This document shows positions 1 through 7,524 of a stretch of 42,060 nt of DNA, one piece after another. The notes below the pieces were generated by a model. It was given only the letters and a program-made list of their open reading frames with translations, searched no databases and was not told where the DNA came from. The stretch lies in the NCBI GenBank assembly GCA_036389375.1, contig DASVQA010000211.1, positions 1 through 42,060 on the forward strand. The letters are read 5' to 3'. Both the position numbers and the translations under genes were made by a program. This DNA comes from QHXQ01 sp036389375. GTDB taxonomy: Bacteria; Acidobacteriota; Blastocatellia; Pyrinomonadales; Pyrinomonadaceae. Numbering within the stretch: the stretch's first letter is position 1; the number at the start of each line of letters is the position of its first letter.

Positions 1-251
1 CCGCAGGCCGCGCCGACAATCGCCGCCTCCGAGATCGGCGTGTCAATCACGCGCTCCGCGCCAAACTCCGCGAGCAAGCCCTCCGTCACCTTGAACGCGC
101 CGCCATAAGCGCCCACGTCCTCGCCGATGACGAAGACCGCAGGGTCGCGCTCCATCTCTTCCCATAGCCCCTGCCGGATGGCTTCAACAAACGTGCTGAG
201 GCCGCCGCGCGCCGGGCGATTCGCTTTCTGCTCTTTGACTGCCGTCGTCAT
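1..251 (-). CDS. 2-oxoacid dehydrogenase E1 component, beta subunit (partial)
   Basis: The visible 83 residues are the N-terminus of an E1 beta subunit of the pyruvate / branched-chain 2-oxoacid dehydrogenase type. The motifs VIGEDVGAYGGAFKVTEGL and DTPISEAAIVGAACG are typical of the transketolase-like pyrimidine-binding domain, where the conserved Glu of GEDV helps activate thiamine diphosphate. The C-terminal part lies beyond the left edge. The ATG at 251 is preceded by a GAGAGGTG-like Shine-Dalgarno about 14 nt upstream. It is the last visible gene of a minus-strand operon (lpdA, E1 alpha, 2H phosphoesterase, E1 beta). An E2 acyltransferase would be expected further downstream, outside the window. 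Family is clear; the true substrate (pyruvate, branched-chain oxoacids, acetoin) cannot be told from this fragment. Confidence 0.9.
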   Translation of the reverse strand, partial: MTTAVKEQKANRPARGGLSTFVEAIRQGLWEEMERDPAVFVIGEDVGAYGGAFKVTEGLLAEFGAERVIDTPISEAAIVGAAC

Positions 252-282
252 GCTGCGGAATAAGCACCTCTCTTCGGGCTAA

Positions 283-807
283 TCAGGTCAAAGCGATCCG
301 CTCAATCGTCTCCACCTTGTTATGTTCGTACCACACCACGTCGAGCGTATCAATCAACCCCGCGAGGCAAAAGTTCTGCGCGTTCAACTCGTCCGCCAAT
401 AGCTTGCACGCGCGCGCGTCCTTTGCGTTGCCGACGCCCAGGTGCGGGATAAACGTGATGTCGAGCCTGAGTTCCGGCGCAAGTAAATCTGTGTAGAGCC
501 GGTCGTGCAATTTCACGATCTCGCTGAAGCCTTCGTCCGGCACGAGAAAGACGTGGCTGAACTGTCTTGCATCGTCCGCGACCACAATGGCGCAGCGCGC
601 GACGAACCTGATCGGCGGCACACCCGCCGCCCGTCGGCGCACGTGCCGGCTGAAGCCGCCCCACTCGACCCCTTTGACCGGAAAGACGAGCGTGACGTGC
701 GGTGCGACGAATGAGAAATAGCGTTCGTCATGCTGCGCTCTGAGCGCCTGTAGCCACGCAAAATCTACCGGGCCGAGATGCGGATAGGCTAAGACCAGCA
801 GCGCCAT
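283..807 (-). CDS. 2H phosphoesterase (2-prime-5-prime RNA ligase-like protein)
   Basis: A 174-residue protein of the 2H phosphoesterase superfamily (2-5 RNA ligase / cyclic phosphodiesterase fold). Two signature motifs stand in the expected places: H37-V-T39 within APHVTLVFPV, and H122-L-G124 within ITFIPHLGVG; the second has Gly where Thr/Ser is usual. Family members open or form 2-prime-5-prime or 2-prime,3-prime-cyclic phosphate bonds in RNA or nucleotides; the real substrate here is unknown. The frame is open up to 933, but ATG 807 is chosen because it begins the conserved fold, has a CAAAGG sequence 5-10 nt upstream, and avoids overlap with the E1 alpha gene, which ends at 825. It sits 17 nt after E1 alpha and 31 nt before E1 beta, an odd place for an RNA-type enzyme. 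Confidence 0.8.
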   Translation of the reverse strand: MALLVLAYPHLGPVDFAWLQALRAQHDERYFSFVAPHVTLVFPVKGVEWGGFSRHVRRRAAGVPPIRFVARCAIVVADDARQFSHVFLVPDEGFSEIVKLHDRLYTDLLAPELRLDITFIPHLGVGNAKDARACKLLADELNAQNFCLAGLIDTLDVVWYEHNKVETIERIALT

Positions 808-824
808 CGTCGCCTTTGCCTGCT

Positions 825-1973
825 TTAGTTGCCGCCGAAGATTTTCGGGCGGTACGCGGGCGGCACAATCGAATTGTCGAACACGTTGTAGGCCGCCTGC
901 TCCGCGTCCGGCATGGGTGAAGACTCGGCCCACGCCACGTCTTCGTCAATCTCGCGCCGCACGTCCGCGCCGATCTCGTCGAGTTGCGCTTGCGTCGCCA
1001 GCCCTTGCGCGAGCAGGTGGCGCTCGTAGCGCGTGACGGGGTCGCGCTTCTCCCAGAACTCGATCTCGCCGGGCGGCAGATAACGCTGATCGTCGTGCTC
1101 GGCGTGCCCTTTGCGGCGATAAGTCTTCGCTTCGATTAGCACAGCGCCGCCGCCACCGCGCGCAAACTCGGCCGCCTGTTTCGTTACCTCGTAGCAGGCA
1201 ATGATATCGTTGCCGTCAACGATGTGACCGGGGATGCCGTAGCCCGCGGCCTTGTCGGCCAGATGCTCGACGGCCGTCTGCAAACGCGTGGGCGTCGAGT
1301 AGGCGTAGTGATTGTACTCGGCGATGACGATGACGGGCAGGCGCTGGACGGCGGCGAAATTCAACCCCTCGTGGAACGCGCCCGTGCTCATGCCGCCGTC
1401 GCCGATGTACGCGAGCGCGACGATGTCCTTGTGCTGCATCCGGCCGGCGAGCGCGATGCCGGTCATCACGGGGATCATGTCGCCGAGATGCGAGATGGGG
1501 CCGATGAAACCCTTCTTGAGGTCGCCGAAGTGAATGTTCAGGTCGCGCCCGCCCGAAGGCCCCCAGGCCTTCGCCATGTACTGCGCGAAGATGTCGCGCG
1601 GGCGAATGCCTTTGACCAGCACCGCGCCGAGGTCGCGTATGAGCGGCGCGATGAAGTCCTGCGGAGCGAGCGCGTATGCCGAACCGACCGCCGTCGCTTC
1701 CTGCCCCAACGAACGGAACACGCCGCCCACCACCTTCGTCTGCCGGTAGAGATTGACGAGCCGTTCCTCGACGAGCCGCGTCAGCAGCAGGTGGCGATAG
1801 AGTTCCAACATCTGCGCGGGCGTCAAGGTCGTCTCCGTCTGGCAGAGCGCGTCTTCGGCCGGGATGAACGGGCCGCGCGCCTGCTCGCTCGCGCCGTTGC
1901 CTTTCGCAGCCTGCGTCTCTTTAGCTTGCTTGCCCGCGTTGCGCGTGGTCTTACGTGTCGTTTCCGCTTTCAT
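825..1973 (-). CDS. 2-oxoacid dehydrogenase E1 component, alpha subunit
   Basis: A 382-residue thiamine diphosphate-dependent E1 alpha subunit. With E1 beta it decarboxylates a 2-oxoacid (pyruvate or a branched-chain oxoacid) and passes the acyl group to E2. The ThDP/Mg2+ motif begins with GDGGMSTGAFHEGLNFAA near residue 190 and ends with AEYNHYAYS, where the usual second Asn of the NN pair is His. A phosphorylation-loop-like segment (YRRKGHAEHDDQRY) follows. The first 35 residues are Lys/Ala/Thr-rich and outside the catalytic fold. ATG 1973 lies 13 nt after the lpdA stop and has no good Shine-Dalgarno (the gap is A/T rich), so translation may be coupled to lpdA. Substrate cannot be fixed from sequence; pyruvate is plausible given the partner lpdA. 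Confidence 0.9.
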   Translation of the reverse strand: MKAETTRKTTRNAGKQAKETQAAKGNGASEQARGPFIPAEDALCQTETTLTPAQMLELYRHLLLTRLVEERLVNLYRQTKVVGGVFRSLGQEATAVGSAYALAPQDFIAPLIRDLGAVLVKGIRPRDIFAQYMAKAWGPSGGRDLNIHFGDLKKGFIGPISHLGDMIPVMTGIALAGRMQHKDIVALAYIGDGGMSTGAFHEGLNFAAVQRLPVIVIAEYNHYAYSTPTRLQTAVEHLADKAAGYGIPGHIVDGNDIIACYEVTKQAAEFARGGGGAVLIEAKTYRRKGHAEHDDQRYLPPGEIEFWEKRDPVTRYERHLLAQGLATQAQLDEIGADVRREIDEDVAWAESSPMPDAEQAAYNVFDNSIVPPAYRPKIFGGN

Positions 1974-1986
1974 GCAAAAGTTAATT

Positions 1987-3390
1987 TTAGAAGTGAATCG
2001 TCAACCCGTGGACACCTTCGGCCGCTTCCATGACGGACTCGGAGATAGTCGGGTGGGCAAAGATCGTGCGCCCCAGTTCTTCCGCCGTCGATTCTAGTTG
2101 CAGCGCCACGCCCGCCTCGGCGATCAACTCGGTCGCGTGCGGGCCGATGATGTGGACGCCCAGCAACTCGTCATACTTCGCTTCGCTGATGACCTTGACG
2201 AAGCCCTCTTCCTCGCCGAGTATGCGCGCCTTGCCTGAGGCGGAGAACGGGAACTTGCCGACGCGCACGTCGTAGCCCTCCTTCTTCGCCGCCGCTTCCG
2301 TCAGCCCTACCGATGCCACTTCCGGGTCGCAATAAGTACACGACGGCACGTGGCGCATGTTGATCGGGCGGGGCTGCTGCCCTGCGATCTGCTCGACCGC
2401 GAGGATGCCCTCTTTCGACGCGAGGTGCGCGAGCCAGGGCGTCGGGATCACGTCGCCGATGGCATAGACGTTCGGCTCGCCCGTGCGGCAGAACTCGTCC
2501 ACCTGAATCGTGCCGCGCTCGACCTTGATCTTCGTCCCTTCAAGCCCCAAGCCTTCGAGGTAAGGCATGCGCCCGACGGCGACCAGAAACATCTCGGCTT
2601 CGAGCCGCACGTCCTCGCCCTTCGCGTTCTTGCCCGTAACAATAACGGAGTTGTCCGTCTTCTCCATCTGTTCAAGCTTCGTGCCCAACGAATACTTGAT
2701 GCCGCGCTTGCGGAACGACTTCTCAAGCTCGGTCGAAATCTCCTCGTCTTCGAGCGGCAGCAGGTGCGGCAGCAATTCCACGATGGTCGTCTCCGCGCCA
2801 AAGCGCGAATAGACCGAGGCGAACTCCACGCCGACCGCGCCCGCGCCCATCACGATCAAAGACTTCGGCACGGCCTTCAATTCCAGTATGTGATCGCTAT
2901 TGACGACGCGCACGCCGTCCGTCTCGAACCCCTTGATCGGGCGGACGACTGAGCCGGTGGCGATGATGATGTTCTTCGTCTCAATCGTCTGCTCCGTGCC
3001 GTCCTCGCCCGTGACGATGACCTTGCCCGGCAGCGCCAACCGCCCCGTGCCTTTGAAGACCGTCGCCTTGTTCTTCTTCATCAGAAACTCGATGCCCTTC
3101 GAGTTCTTCGTTACCACGCGCTCTTTGCGTTTCTGCACGTCGGCAAAGGCGAGTTTGATGTCGCTCGCCTGCACGCCGAAGTCCGCCGCGTGCTGCACCT
3201 GCTCGTAGACGTGCGCGGACATCAGGAGTTGCTTCGTCGGGATGCAGCCGCGCAGCGTACACGTCCCGCCTAAGCGTTTGTCCTTCTCCACAATCGCGGT
3301 CTTGAGACCCAACTGCCCCGCGCGCACCGCCGCCACGTAGCCGCCGGGGCCGGAGCCGATAATCGTCACGTCAAACTGTTCGCTCGCCAA
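1987..3390 (-). CDS. lpdA: dihydrolipoyl dehydrogenase (E3)
   Basis: A 467-residue flavoprotein disulfide reductase that reoxidises the lipoyl groups of E2, passing electrons through FAD to NAD+. Visible: the FAD-binding GSGPGGYVAA motif at residues 12-21; the redox disulfide C44/C49 in GGTCTLRGCIPTK; the NAD-binding GAGAVGVEFASVYSRFG; the second FAD motif ending in NVYAIGDV; and the C-terminal His-Glu pair in FAHPTISESVMEA. The frame stays open to an ATG at 3432, but the TTG at 3390 is preferred because GGAGAG lies about 5 nt upstream and the encoded protein then starts just before the Rossmann strand, as in the family. First gene of the operon; the region 3391-3555 is shared with the divergent rhodanese gene. 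Confidence 0.93.
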   Translation of the reverse strand: MASEQFDVTIIGSGPGGYVAAVRAGQLGLKTAIVEKDKRLGGTCTLRGCIPTKQLLMSAHVYEQVQHAADFGVQASDIKLAFADVQKRKERVVTKNSKGIEFLMKKNKATVFKGTGRLALPGKVIVTGEDGTEQTIETKNIIIATGSVVRPIKGFETDGVRVVNSDHILELKAVPKSLIVMGAGAVGVEFASVYSRFGAETTIVELLPHLLPLEDEEISTELEKSFRKRGIKYSLGTKLEQMEKTDNSVIVTGKNAKGEDVRLEAEMFLVAVGRMPYLEGLGLEGTKIKVERGTIQVDEFCRTGEPNVYAIGDVIPTPWLAHLASKEGILAVEQIAGQQPRPINMRHVPSCTYCDPEVASVGLTEAAAKKEGYDVRVGKFPFSASGKARILGEEEGFVKVISEAKYDELLGVHIIGPHATELIAEAGVALQLESTAEELGRTIFAHPTISESVMEAAEGVHGLTIHF

Positions 3391-3499
3391 AGCTCTCCAC
3401 CTCTCCGACCGAAGGGACGCGCCGCGCCGCAAGCCACACTCTTTGCGTTGCGGCCCTTCAGTCGCGTCTCGAATTGTTCATGGATGGTCTTGCAAACCG

Positions 3500-3512
3500 A
3501 GATTATAATGCG
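3500..3512. promoter_or_regulatory. candidate shared -10 element between lpdA and rhodanese genes
   Basis: The only strongly A/T-rich element in the divergent gap is ATTATAAT at about 3502-3509, which reads as a perfect TATAAT on both strands and could serve lpdA (minus) and the rhodanese (plus). No convincing -35 hexamer at 16-18 bp was found for either direction, so this is a weak call. Confidence 0.3.
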
Positions 3513-3555
3513 TCGCACGTTTTTCAGCCAGCAACGAAAGGACAGCCCAAAACCC

Positions 3556-3927
3556 ATGCAGCACTCCGACGGATTTCTCAACCTAGTCAACGACGCCAAG
3601 ACCCGCATCCGCGAACTAAACGTAACTGAGACGCAAGCGCACCTCGCCGCCAATCCGCACGCACGCCTCATAGACGTGCGCGAAGACAACGAATGGCAAC
3701 AGGGGCACGCCAGCGGCGCAGAGCACATGGGGCGCGGCATCATCGAACGCGACATCGAAGCACGCGTCCCCAACCACACCACCGAACTCATCCTCTACTG
3801 CGGCGGCGGCTACCGCTCCGCCCTCGCCGCCGACAACCTCCAACGCATGGGCTACACCAACGTCTACTCCATGGCCGGCGGCTGGAAAGCTTGGCAGGAA
3901 TCAGGTGCGCCAACGGAAAGTGACTAG
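3556..3927 (+). CDS. single-domain rhodanese-like sulfurtransferase
   Basis: A 123-residue cytoplasmic protein with one rhodanese domain. The active-site loop CGGGYR puts the persulfide-carrying Cys at residue 82 and the loop-closing Arg at 87. The upstream motif LIDVREDNEWQQGH is the typical CH2A/entry motif, and GGWKAWQESG is the usual C-terminal end. Such proteins move sulfane sulfur from thiosulfate or persulfides to acceptors. The frame is open from 3448, but ATG 3556 fits the family N-terminus and has AAAGGA about 13 nt upstream. It is transcribed divergently from lpdA and lies 42 nt before the TIR gene; no functional link to that gene is implied. Confidence 0.88.
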   Translation: MQHSDGFLNLVNDAKTRIRELNVTETQAHLAANPHARLIDVREDNEWQQGHASGAEHMGRGIIERDIEARVPNHTTELILYCGGGYRSALAADNLQRMGYTNVYSMAGGWKAWQESGAPTESD

Positions 3928-3969
3928 ATGTTATAGTACCGGCGGACTCTGAAAGGAGCTTACTCACCC

Positions 3970-6273
3970 GTGCCCACTGAACCGACCGCCGCCTTAGAAG
4001 TCTTCTATTCTTATTCTCACAAAGACGAAAAACTGCGTGACAAGCTAGAGGAACACCTTGCTCAACTAAAACGCGACGGCGTTATCAAAGGCTGGCATGA
4101 TCGCAAAATCGGCGGCGGTCGAGAGTGGGCCGGAGAAATTGATGAGCACTTAGAGTCAGCCGATATAATTCTGCTGCTCGTAAGTCCCAGCTTTCTCGCC
4201 TCAGATTATTGCAACGACGTAGAAGTAAGGCAGGCGATGAAAAGACATGAGGCGAATGAAGCGCGCGTCATACCAATCATTCTACGCCCGTGCGACTGGA
4301 CGACCGCGCCATTTAGCAAACTTCAAGGTTTACCCAAAGACGCGAAACCGATTACACGCTGGTTGAATCGTGATGAAGCCTTCCTAGACGTTGCTAAAGG
4401 CATTCGCGCCACCGCCAAAGAGTTGTTGGCGAGCCGCGCAGCCAACAACAATGCGTCTGCTGAGCCAGCCAAAACTCCGCAACCTTCCCTTATCCCGCGC
4501 CCGCCTGTCGTTGGCTTTGTCGCGCGCCGAGACGAGCAAGGGAGGGACATTGTGACTCGGTTAAAAGAGGAATTAGCTCCGAATCAGAATAAGTTAGTCA
4601 CGCTGTCGGGGCCGGGCGGTGCTGGTAAGACTACGCTGGCGGCTGCGGCTGTGCGGGCACTGCAAGACGTGTTCGATGACCGCATCGTATGGAGCAGCGC
4701 AGCCGGGCGCGCGGGCTACACGCTTTCGACCTTGCTTGACGACGTGGCGACGCAGTTAGGTCGCGCCGACCTGCGCACGCTTGCGCCTGAAGCTAAAGAA
4801 GCGCAGGTGCGCGCGTTGGTCGTCGCGCCGCCTAGTCTGATCGTGCTGGATAACTATGAGACGGTGGCCGTCGCGGAGCAGCAGCGTATTGAGGCGTGGT
4901 TCGAGAGTACGCCATGCGCTGCACTTTTCACCTCGCGGCAGAAGATCAAAAAGACGCTTAACGTAACTATCCAGTTTATGCAGCCTGACGAGGCAACGGA
5001 GCTTTTGACTAAGCTAATTGCGCAGACGCAAGACGCGCAGATTTTCTCTGCCGAAGTACGCAATGACATCTACAAAACGGCAGAGGCTAATCCCTTCCTC
5101 ATGGAATGGATCGTGGCGCAGATTGATGAGGCGCAAGAGCCGCGTACCGTGCTGGCTGAGTTGGCGCAGGGCGCAGGCGATGCCGCCGAGCGCGTCTTCG
5201 ACCGTTCCTTCAATCTCGAACAGGTGGGCGACGATGGCCGCGCTACGCTGCTCGCACTCTCACTCTTTGTGCCGAGCGCGGGGCGGGATGCACTCGCCGA
5301 AGTGGCCGGCTTCGGCCAAGACGAGCGGCGACTGAACGAAGCGGTTAAGAATCTGCGTGCGCTCTGGCTGATTAAAGGGCTGGATGAAAATCGTCGGCTA
5401 ACCATTGAAGGCTTGACACGCAGTTTAGCCGAAGCGCGTCTCGCCAATGACGAACGCGCTGACGACTACCGCCGCCGCTTTGTCGCCTACTTTCTGCGCT
5501 ATGCCAGAGCGCACGCGCAGGAGACGGCGCAGGACTACGACGCGCTTGAAGTGGAGAGAGACAACCTGTTGAGCGCGGTTGACACGGCATCAGGGCAGGA
5601 AGATTGGACGAGCGTAATACGATTGGCTTATCCGGTGAACGGTATGCTACGCATGCGCGGCTACTGGGATGAGGCACTACACAACAGCGAAATGGCGTTG
5701 CAAGCCGCGCGTTCTGCGCAATCTGAGATACAGATTGCAAGTCTCTCGCATAACTTAGCCCTGATATATCAGAACCGTGGAGAGCTAACGCAAGCGCGGC
5801 GACTCTACGACGAGAGCTTGACCATCGCAAAGAAACTGGGCGACCAGAGAGGCATCGCTATCACGCTGCATCAGTTGGCTATGCTCGCCCAAGCACAAGG
5901 CGAGCTAACAGAAGCGCGACGACTCTACGATGAGAGCTTGACCATCGAAAAGAAGCTGGGCAACCAGAGCGGCATCGCCTACACGCTGGGCCAGTTAGGT
6001 ATTATTGCTTTTGGTCAAGGCGAATGGAAAGAGGCCAAACAATATTACGAGCAGACCTTAGAGATTAGCCAAACACTTGGCGACCAGAGAAGCATCGCCA
6101 TCGCGCTGCATCAGTTGGGGCTACTGGCAGAGGCGGAAGGCGACAGGGCGGAGGCGGCGCGGTTGCTGCGGGCGGCGTTGAGTATCTTCGAGCGGTTGAA
6201 GTCGCCGGATGCGGATTTGGCGCGGGCGGATTTGGCGCGGGTGGAGGGTGCGGGAGAGAAGGATGAGGGTTGA
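3970..6273 (+). CDS. TIR-STAND NTPase-TPR protein (copy 1)
   Basis: A 767-residue signalling NTPase. Residues 9-145 form a TIR domain (VFYSYSHKDE; candidate NADase Glu at residue 85 in DYCNDVEVRQAM). Residues about 180-480 form a STAND/NB-ARC-like ATPase with P-loop GPGGAGKTT at 214-222, Walker B SLIVLDNYE near 294 and a sensor-like FTSRQ near 320. Residues 589-745 are four tetratricopeptide repeats of 40 residues. The architecture matches proteins that sense a trigger via repeats, oligomerise with ATP and activate the TIR effector, often in antiphage defence; that role here is inference. GTG 3970 has AAAGGAG upstream. The closest relative in the window is the minus-strand gene ending at 17017, which has six repeats. 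Base composition is visibly lower in GC than the neighbouring metabolic genes. Confidence 0.9.
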   Translation: MPTEPTAALEVFYSYSHKDEKLRDKLEEHLAQLKRDGVIKGWHDRKIGGGREWAGEIDEHLESADIILLLVSPSFLASDYCNDVEVRQAMKRHEANEARVIPIILRPCDWTTAPFSKLQGLPKDAKPITRWLNRDEAFLDVAKGIRATAKELLASRAANNNASAEPAKTPQPSLIPRPPVVGFVARRDEQGRDIVTRLKEELAPNQNKLVTLSGPGGAGKTTLAAAAVRALQDVFDDRIVWSSAAGRAGYTLSTLLDDVATQLGRADLRTLAPEAKEAQVRALVVAPPSLIVLDNYETVAVAEQQRIEAWFESTPCAALFTSRQKIKKTLNVTIQFMQPDEATELLTKLIAQTQDAQIFSAEVRNDIYKTAEANPFLMEWIVAQIDEAQEPRTVLAELAQGAGDAAERVFDRSFNLEQVGDDGRATLLALSLFVPSAGRDALAEVAGFGQDERRLNEAVKNLRALWLIKGLDENRRLTIEGLTRSLAEARLANDERADDYRRRFVAYFLRYARAHAQETAQDYDALEVERDNLLSAVDTASGQEDWTSVIRLAYPVNGMLRMRGYWDEALHNSEMALQAARSAQSEIQIASLSHNLALIYQNRGELTQARRLYDESLTIAKKLGDQRGIAITLHQLAMLAQAQGELTEARRLYDESLTIEKKLGNQSGIAYTLGQLGIIAFGQGEWKEAKQYYEQTLEISQTLGDQRSIAIALHQLGLLAEAEGDRAEAARLLRAALSIFERLKSPDADLARADLARVEGAGEKDEG

Positions 6274-6380
6274 CGGGACGCGGGGAGGGTCATTGTTTGC
6301 GGTGGTGGGTTGTTTAGGGCGGCGCGTAGGTAGTTTCTAGCCGCGTGCCGTTGGTTTTTGCGTGGGATTGGTGGGTTTGT

Positions 6381-6596
6381 TGCTGGTAGTGGTTGGTTTG
6401 TGGCGGGGTGTGGGTAGTTAGTGTCCAAAGGTGGGCGGTTTCTGCCCAAGTGTGGTTAGTTACTGTCTGGGCGTGGGTGGCTTCTGTCCGCGTGTGGATA
6501 GTTTGTGCGCGGGTGTGGGTGGTTTGTGGCGACGGGTGGGCGGAAGCTTGCGGGTTGTGGGTGGTTGGTGGCGGGTGGTGGGAACTTAGTTGTTGC
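6381..6596 (+). repeat. G/T-rich degenerate tandem repeat after the TIR-STAND gene
   Basis: This occupies most of the 401-nt gene-free stretch 6274-6674. It is made of roughly 19-23 nt units of the form GTGTGGGTGGTTTGTGTCCG, about ten copies, all G/T rich on plus and strongly degenerate. I see no credible gene in it. The frequent GGG and GTGGG runs could form G-quadruplex-like structures on the plus strand. A different but comparably G-rich repeat of similar period follows the DUF4062-STAND gene at 26277-26530, also just before an XRE gene. Confidence 0.7.
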
Positions 6597-6674
6597 GAGG
6601 GGTTAGGGGGATGCGTAAGATGGGGGCGGCTGCCTCGCGGCTGATTTCCTCAAATTCTCAAAGGAGAACTCCTC

Positions 6675-7052
6675 ATGCCACAGAATGAAACCAGACGGTT
6701 GAAACCGGCCCAGTTGGCGGACGACGAGCGGGTGTACACGGCGGCGAAGGGGGTAAAGAATTATGCCCCGGCTAATCCGAGTTATACGCAGGTGGCGTTG
6801 GATGCGGCGTTCGAGGAATTGAAGCGGGCGCAGGCGGCGGACGTGCAAGCGGCGGCAGCAGCAGCAGCGGCGCGGGATAATGCGGTCGCTAAGGAGTGGG
6901 CGTTTCACAATCTGATGTTGGGGACGAAAGATCAAGTGGTGGCGATGTTCGGGCGCGACTCGAACGAGGCGCAGGCGTTGGGGCTGAAGAAAGTGTCGGA
7001 GTACAAGAAACCGACGAAAAAGGCCAAGCCCGACGCAAGTGCAGTGAAGTAA
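6675..7052 (+). CDS. small Ala-rich hypothetical protein
   Basis: A 125-residue protein that I do not recognise. It starts at ATG 6675 behind a good AAAGGAG Shine-Dalgarno. Residues about 35-75 are predicted helical with an Ala run (VQAAAAAAAARDNAVAKEW), followed by HNLMLGTKDQVVAMFGRDS and a Lys-rich tail (KKPTKKAKPDASAVK). No signal peptide or membrane segment is seen. A strong hairpin follows at 7076-7103, so it looks like an independent, well-expressed unit. Codon use matches the rest of the genome, which supports its being real. Possibly a nucleoid- or stress-related small protein, but that is only a guess from composition. Confidence 0.7.
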   Translation: MPQNETRRLKPAQLADDERVYTAAKGVKNYAPANPSYTQVALDAAFEELKRAQAADVQAAAAAAAARDNAVAKEWAFHNLMLGTKDQVVAMFGRDSNEAQALGLKKVSEYKKPTKKAKPDASAVK

Positions 7053-7075
7053 GGACAAGTGCAAGAGTTTTGCCT

Positions 7076-7103
7076 CAGGGTCGGGGCTGTAGCCTCGACC
7101 CTG
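7076..7103 (+). terminator. terminator-like hairpin after the Ala-rich protein
   Basis: Arms CAGGGTCG and CGACCCTG pair perfectly, with an inner GGC/GCC pairing around TGTA. A GTTTTGG segment follows, only a weak T tract. It lies between the convergent gene ending at 7052 and the XRE gene ending at 7123 and may serve both. Confidence 0.65.
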
Positions 7104-7122
7104 ATGCGTTTTGGGGCGGCGG

Positions 7123-7437
7123 TCAGCGCTTCTTTGTGTGGGCGGTTGATTTGTGTCTGATGCCAACGTGGCGGAATGAGCCGGGAAGTTTGGCGGGCAG
7201 GTCTAGCTCATCGTCAACGATGTCTTCCAAGTGGACGCCTGCGGCGCGAGCGTATTGCAGGAGAATCTGCAAGGGCGGTTCGTGCGAGCCTGTTTCGTAT
7301 CTGGAAATCTGGGTGTAGGCGATCCGGTCTGCCACGTCGAGGCGTTTCAACATCTCGGATTGAGAGAGTCCCAAGCCAAGCCGAATCTGCAACAGCTTCT
7401 CCGCCAGCCGCTGCTGCTTTTGTCGCGGTGCGCCCAT
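7123..7437 (-). CDS. XRE-family helix-turn-helix regulator (cassette copy 1)
   Basis: A 104-residue one-domain transcription regulator. The Cro/C1-type HTH covers about residues 10-68 (KLLQIRLGLGLSQSEMLKRL, then ISRYETGSHEPPLQ as recognition helix and following turn). The C-terminal tail has EDIVDDELDLPAKLP, nearly identical to the tail of the regulator at 26565-26882, so the two are paralogues. ATG 7437 is chosen over upstream in-frame ATG 7473 because AGGAGG lies 8-9 nt before it. Both that Shine-Dalgarno and the ATG lie in a perfect 11-bp hairpin (7433-7458). It is transcribed divergently from the receiver gene at 7671, and a palindromic promoter lies 43-71 nt upstream. It probably represses that promoter (inference). 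Confidence 0.88.
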   Translation of the reverse strand: MGAPRQKQQRLAEKLLQIRLGLGLSQSEMLKRLDVADRIAYTQISRYETGSHEPPLQILLQYARAAGVHLEDIVDDELDLPAKLPGSFRHVGIRHKSTAHTKKR

Positions 7438-7458
7438 CAGGAGTGACCTCCTGATGGG
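7433..7458 (-). promoter_or_regulatory. hairpin masking the ribosome site and start codon of XRE copy 1
   Basis: A perfect inverted repeat with 11-bp arms (CCCATCAGGAG / CTCCTGATGGG) and a 4-nt loop. On the minus-strand mRNA the 5-prime arm holds most of the AGGAGG and the 3-prime arm holds the AUG, so folding would hide both. The second XRE gene has the same structure at 26879-26902 with a G-U pair that is only possible in the minus-strand RNA. It could be a translational control element or, as DNA, a protein-binding palindrome. Confidence 0.6.
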
Positions 7459-7479
7459 GTTGAGATAGGGCAAGCAGTC

Positions 7480-7508
7480 TTGCTTCTATTACCTACAAGT
7501 AATAGAAT
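7480..7508 (+). promoter_or_regulatory. sigma70-like promoter with palindromic operator in the spacer (copy 1)
   Basis: TTGCTT (7480-7485) and TAGAAT (7503-7508) are separated by 17 bp and point to the receiver gene at 7671. The palindrome CTATTAC-N6-GTAATAG (7486-7505) fills the spacer and overlaps the -10. The second cassette has the same layout (26922-26950) with a different palindrome. A spacer palindrome next to a divergent XRE gene is a typical repressor site; binding is inferred, not shown. Confidence 0.6.
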
Positions 7509-7524
7509 ATACTCCAACATGCTC

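Noticed and set aside
3433..3555. In-frame extensions upstream of the rhodanese and lpdA starts
   Set aside because: No family similarity in the extensions, and better ribosome sites at the later starts.
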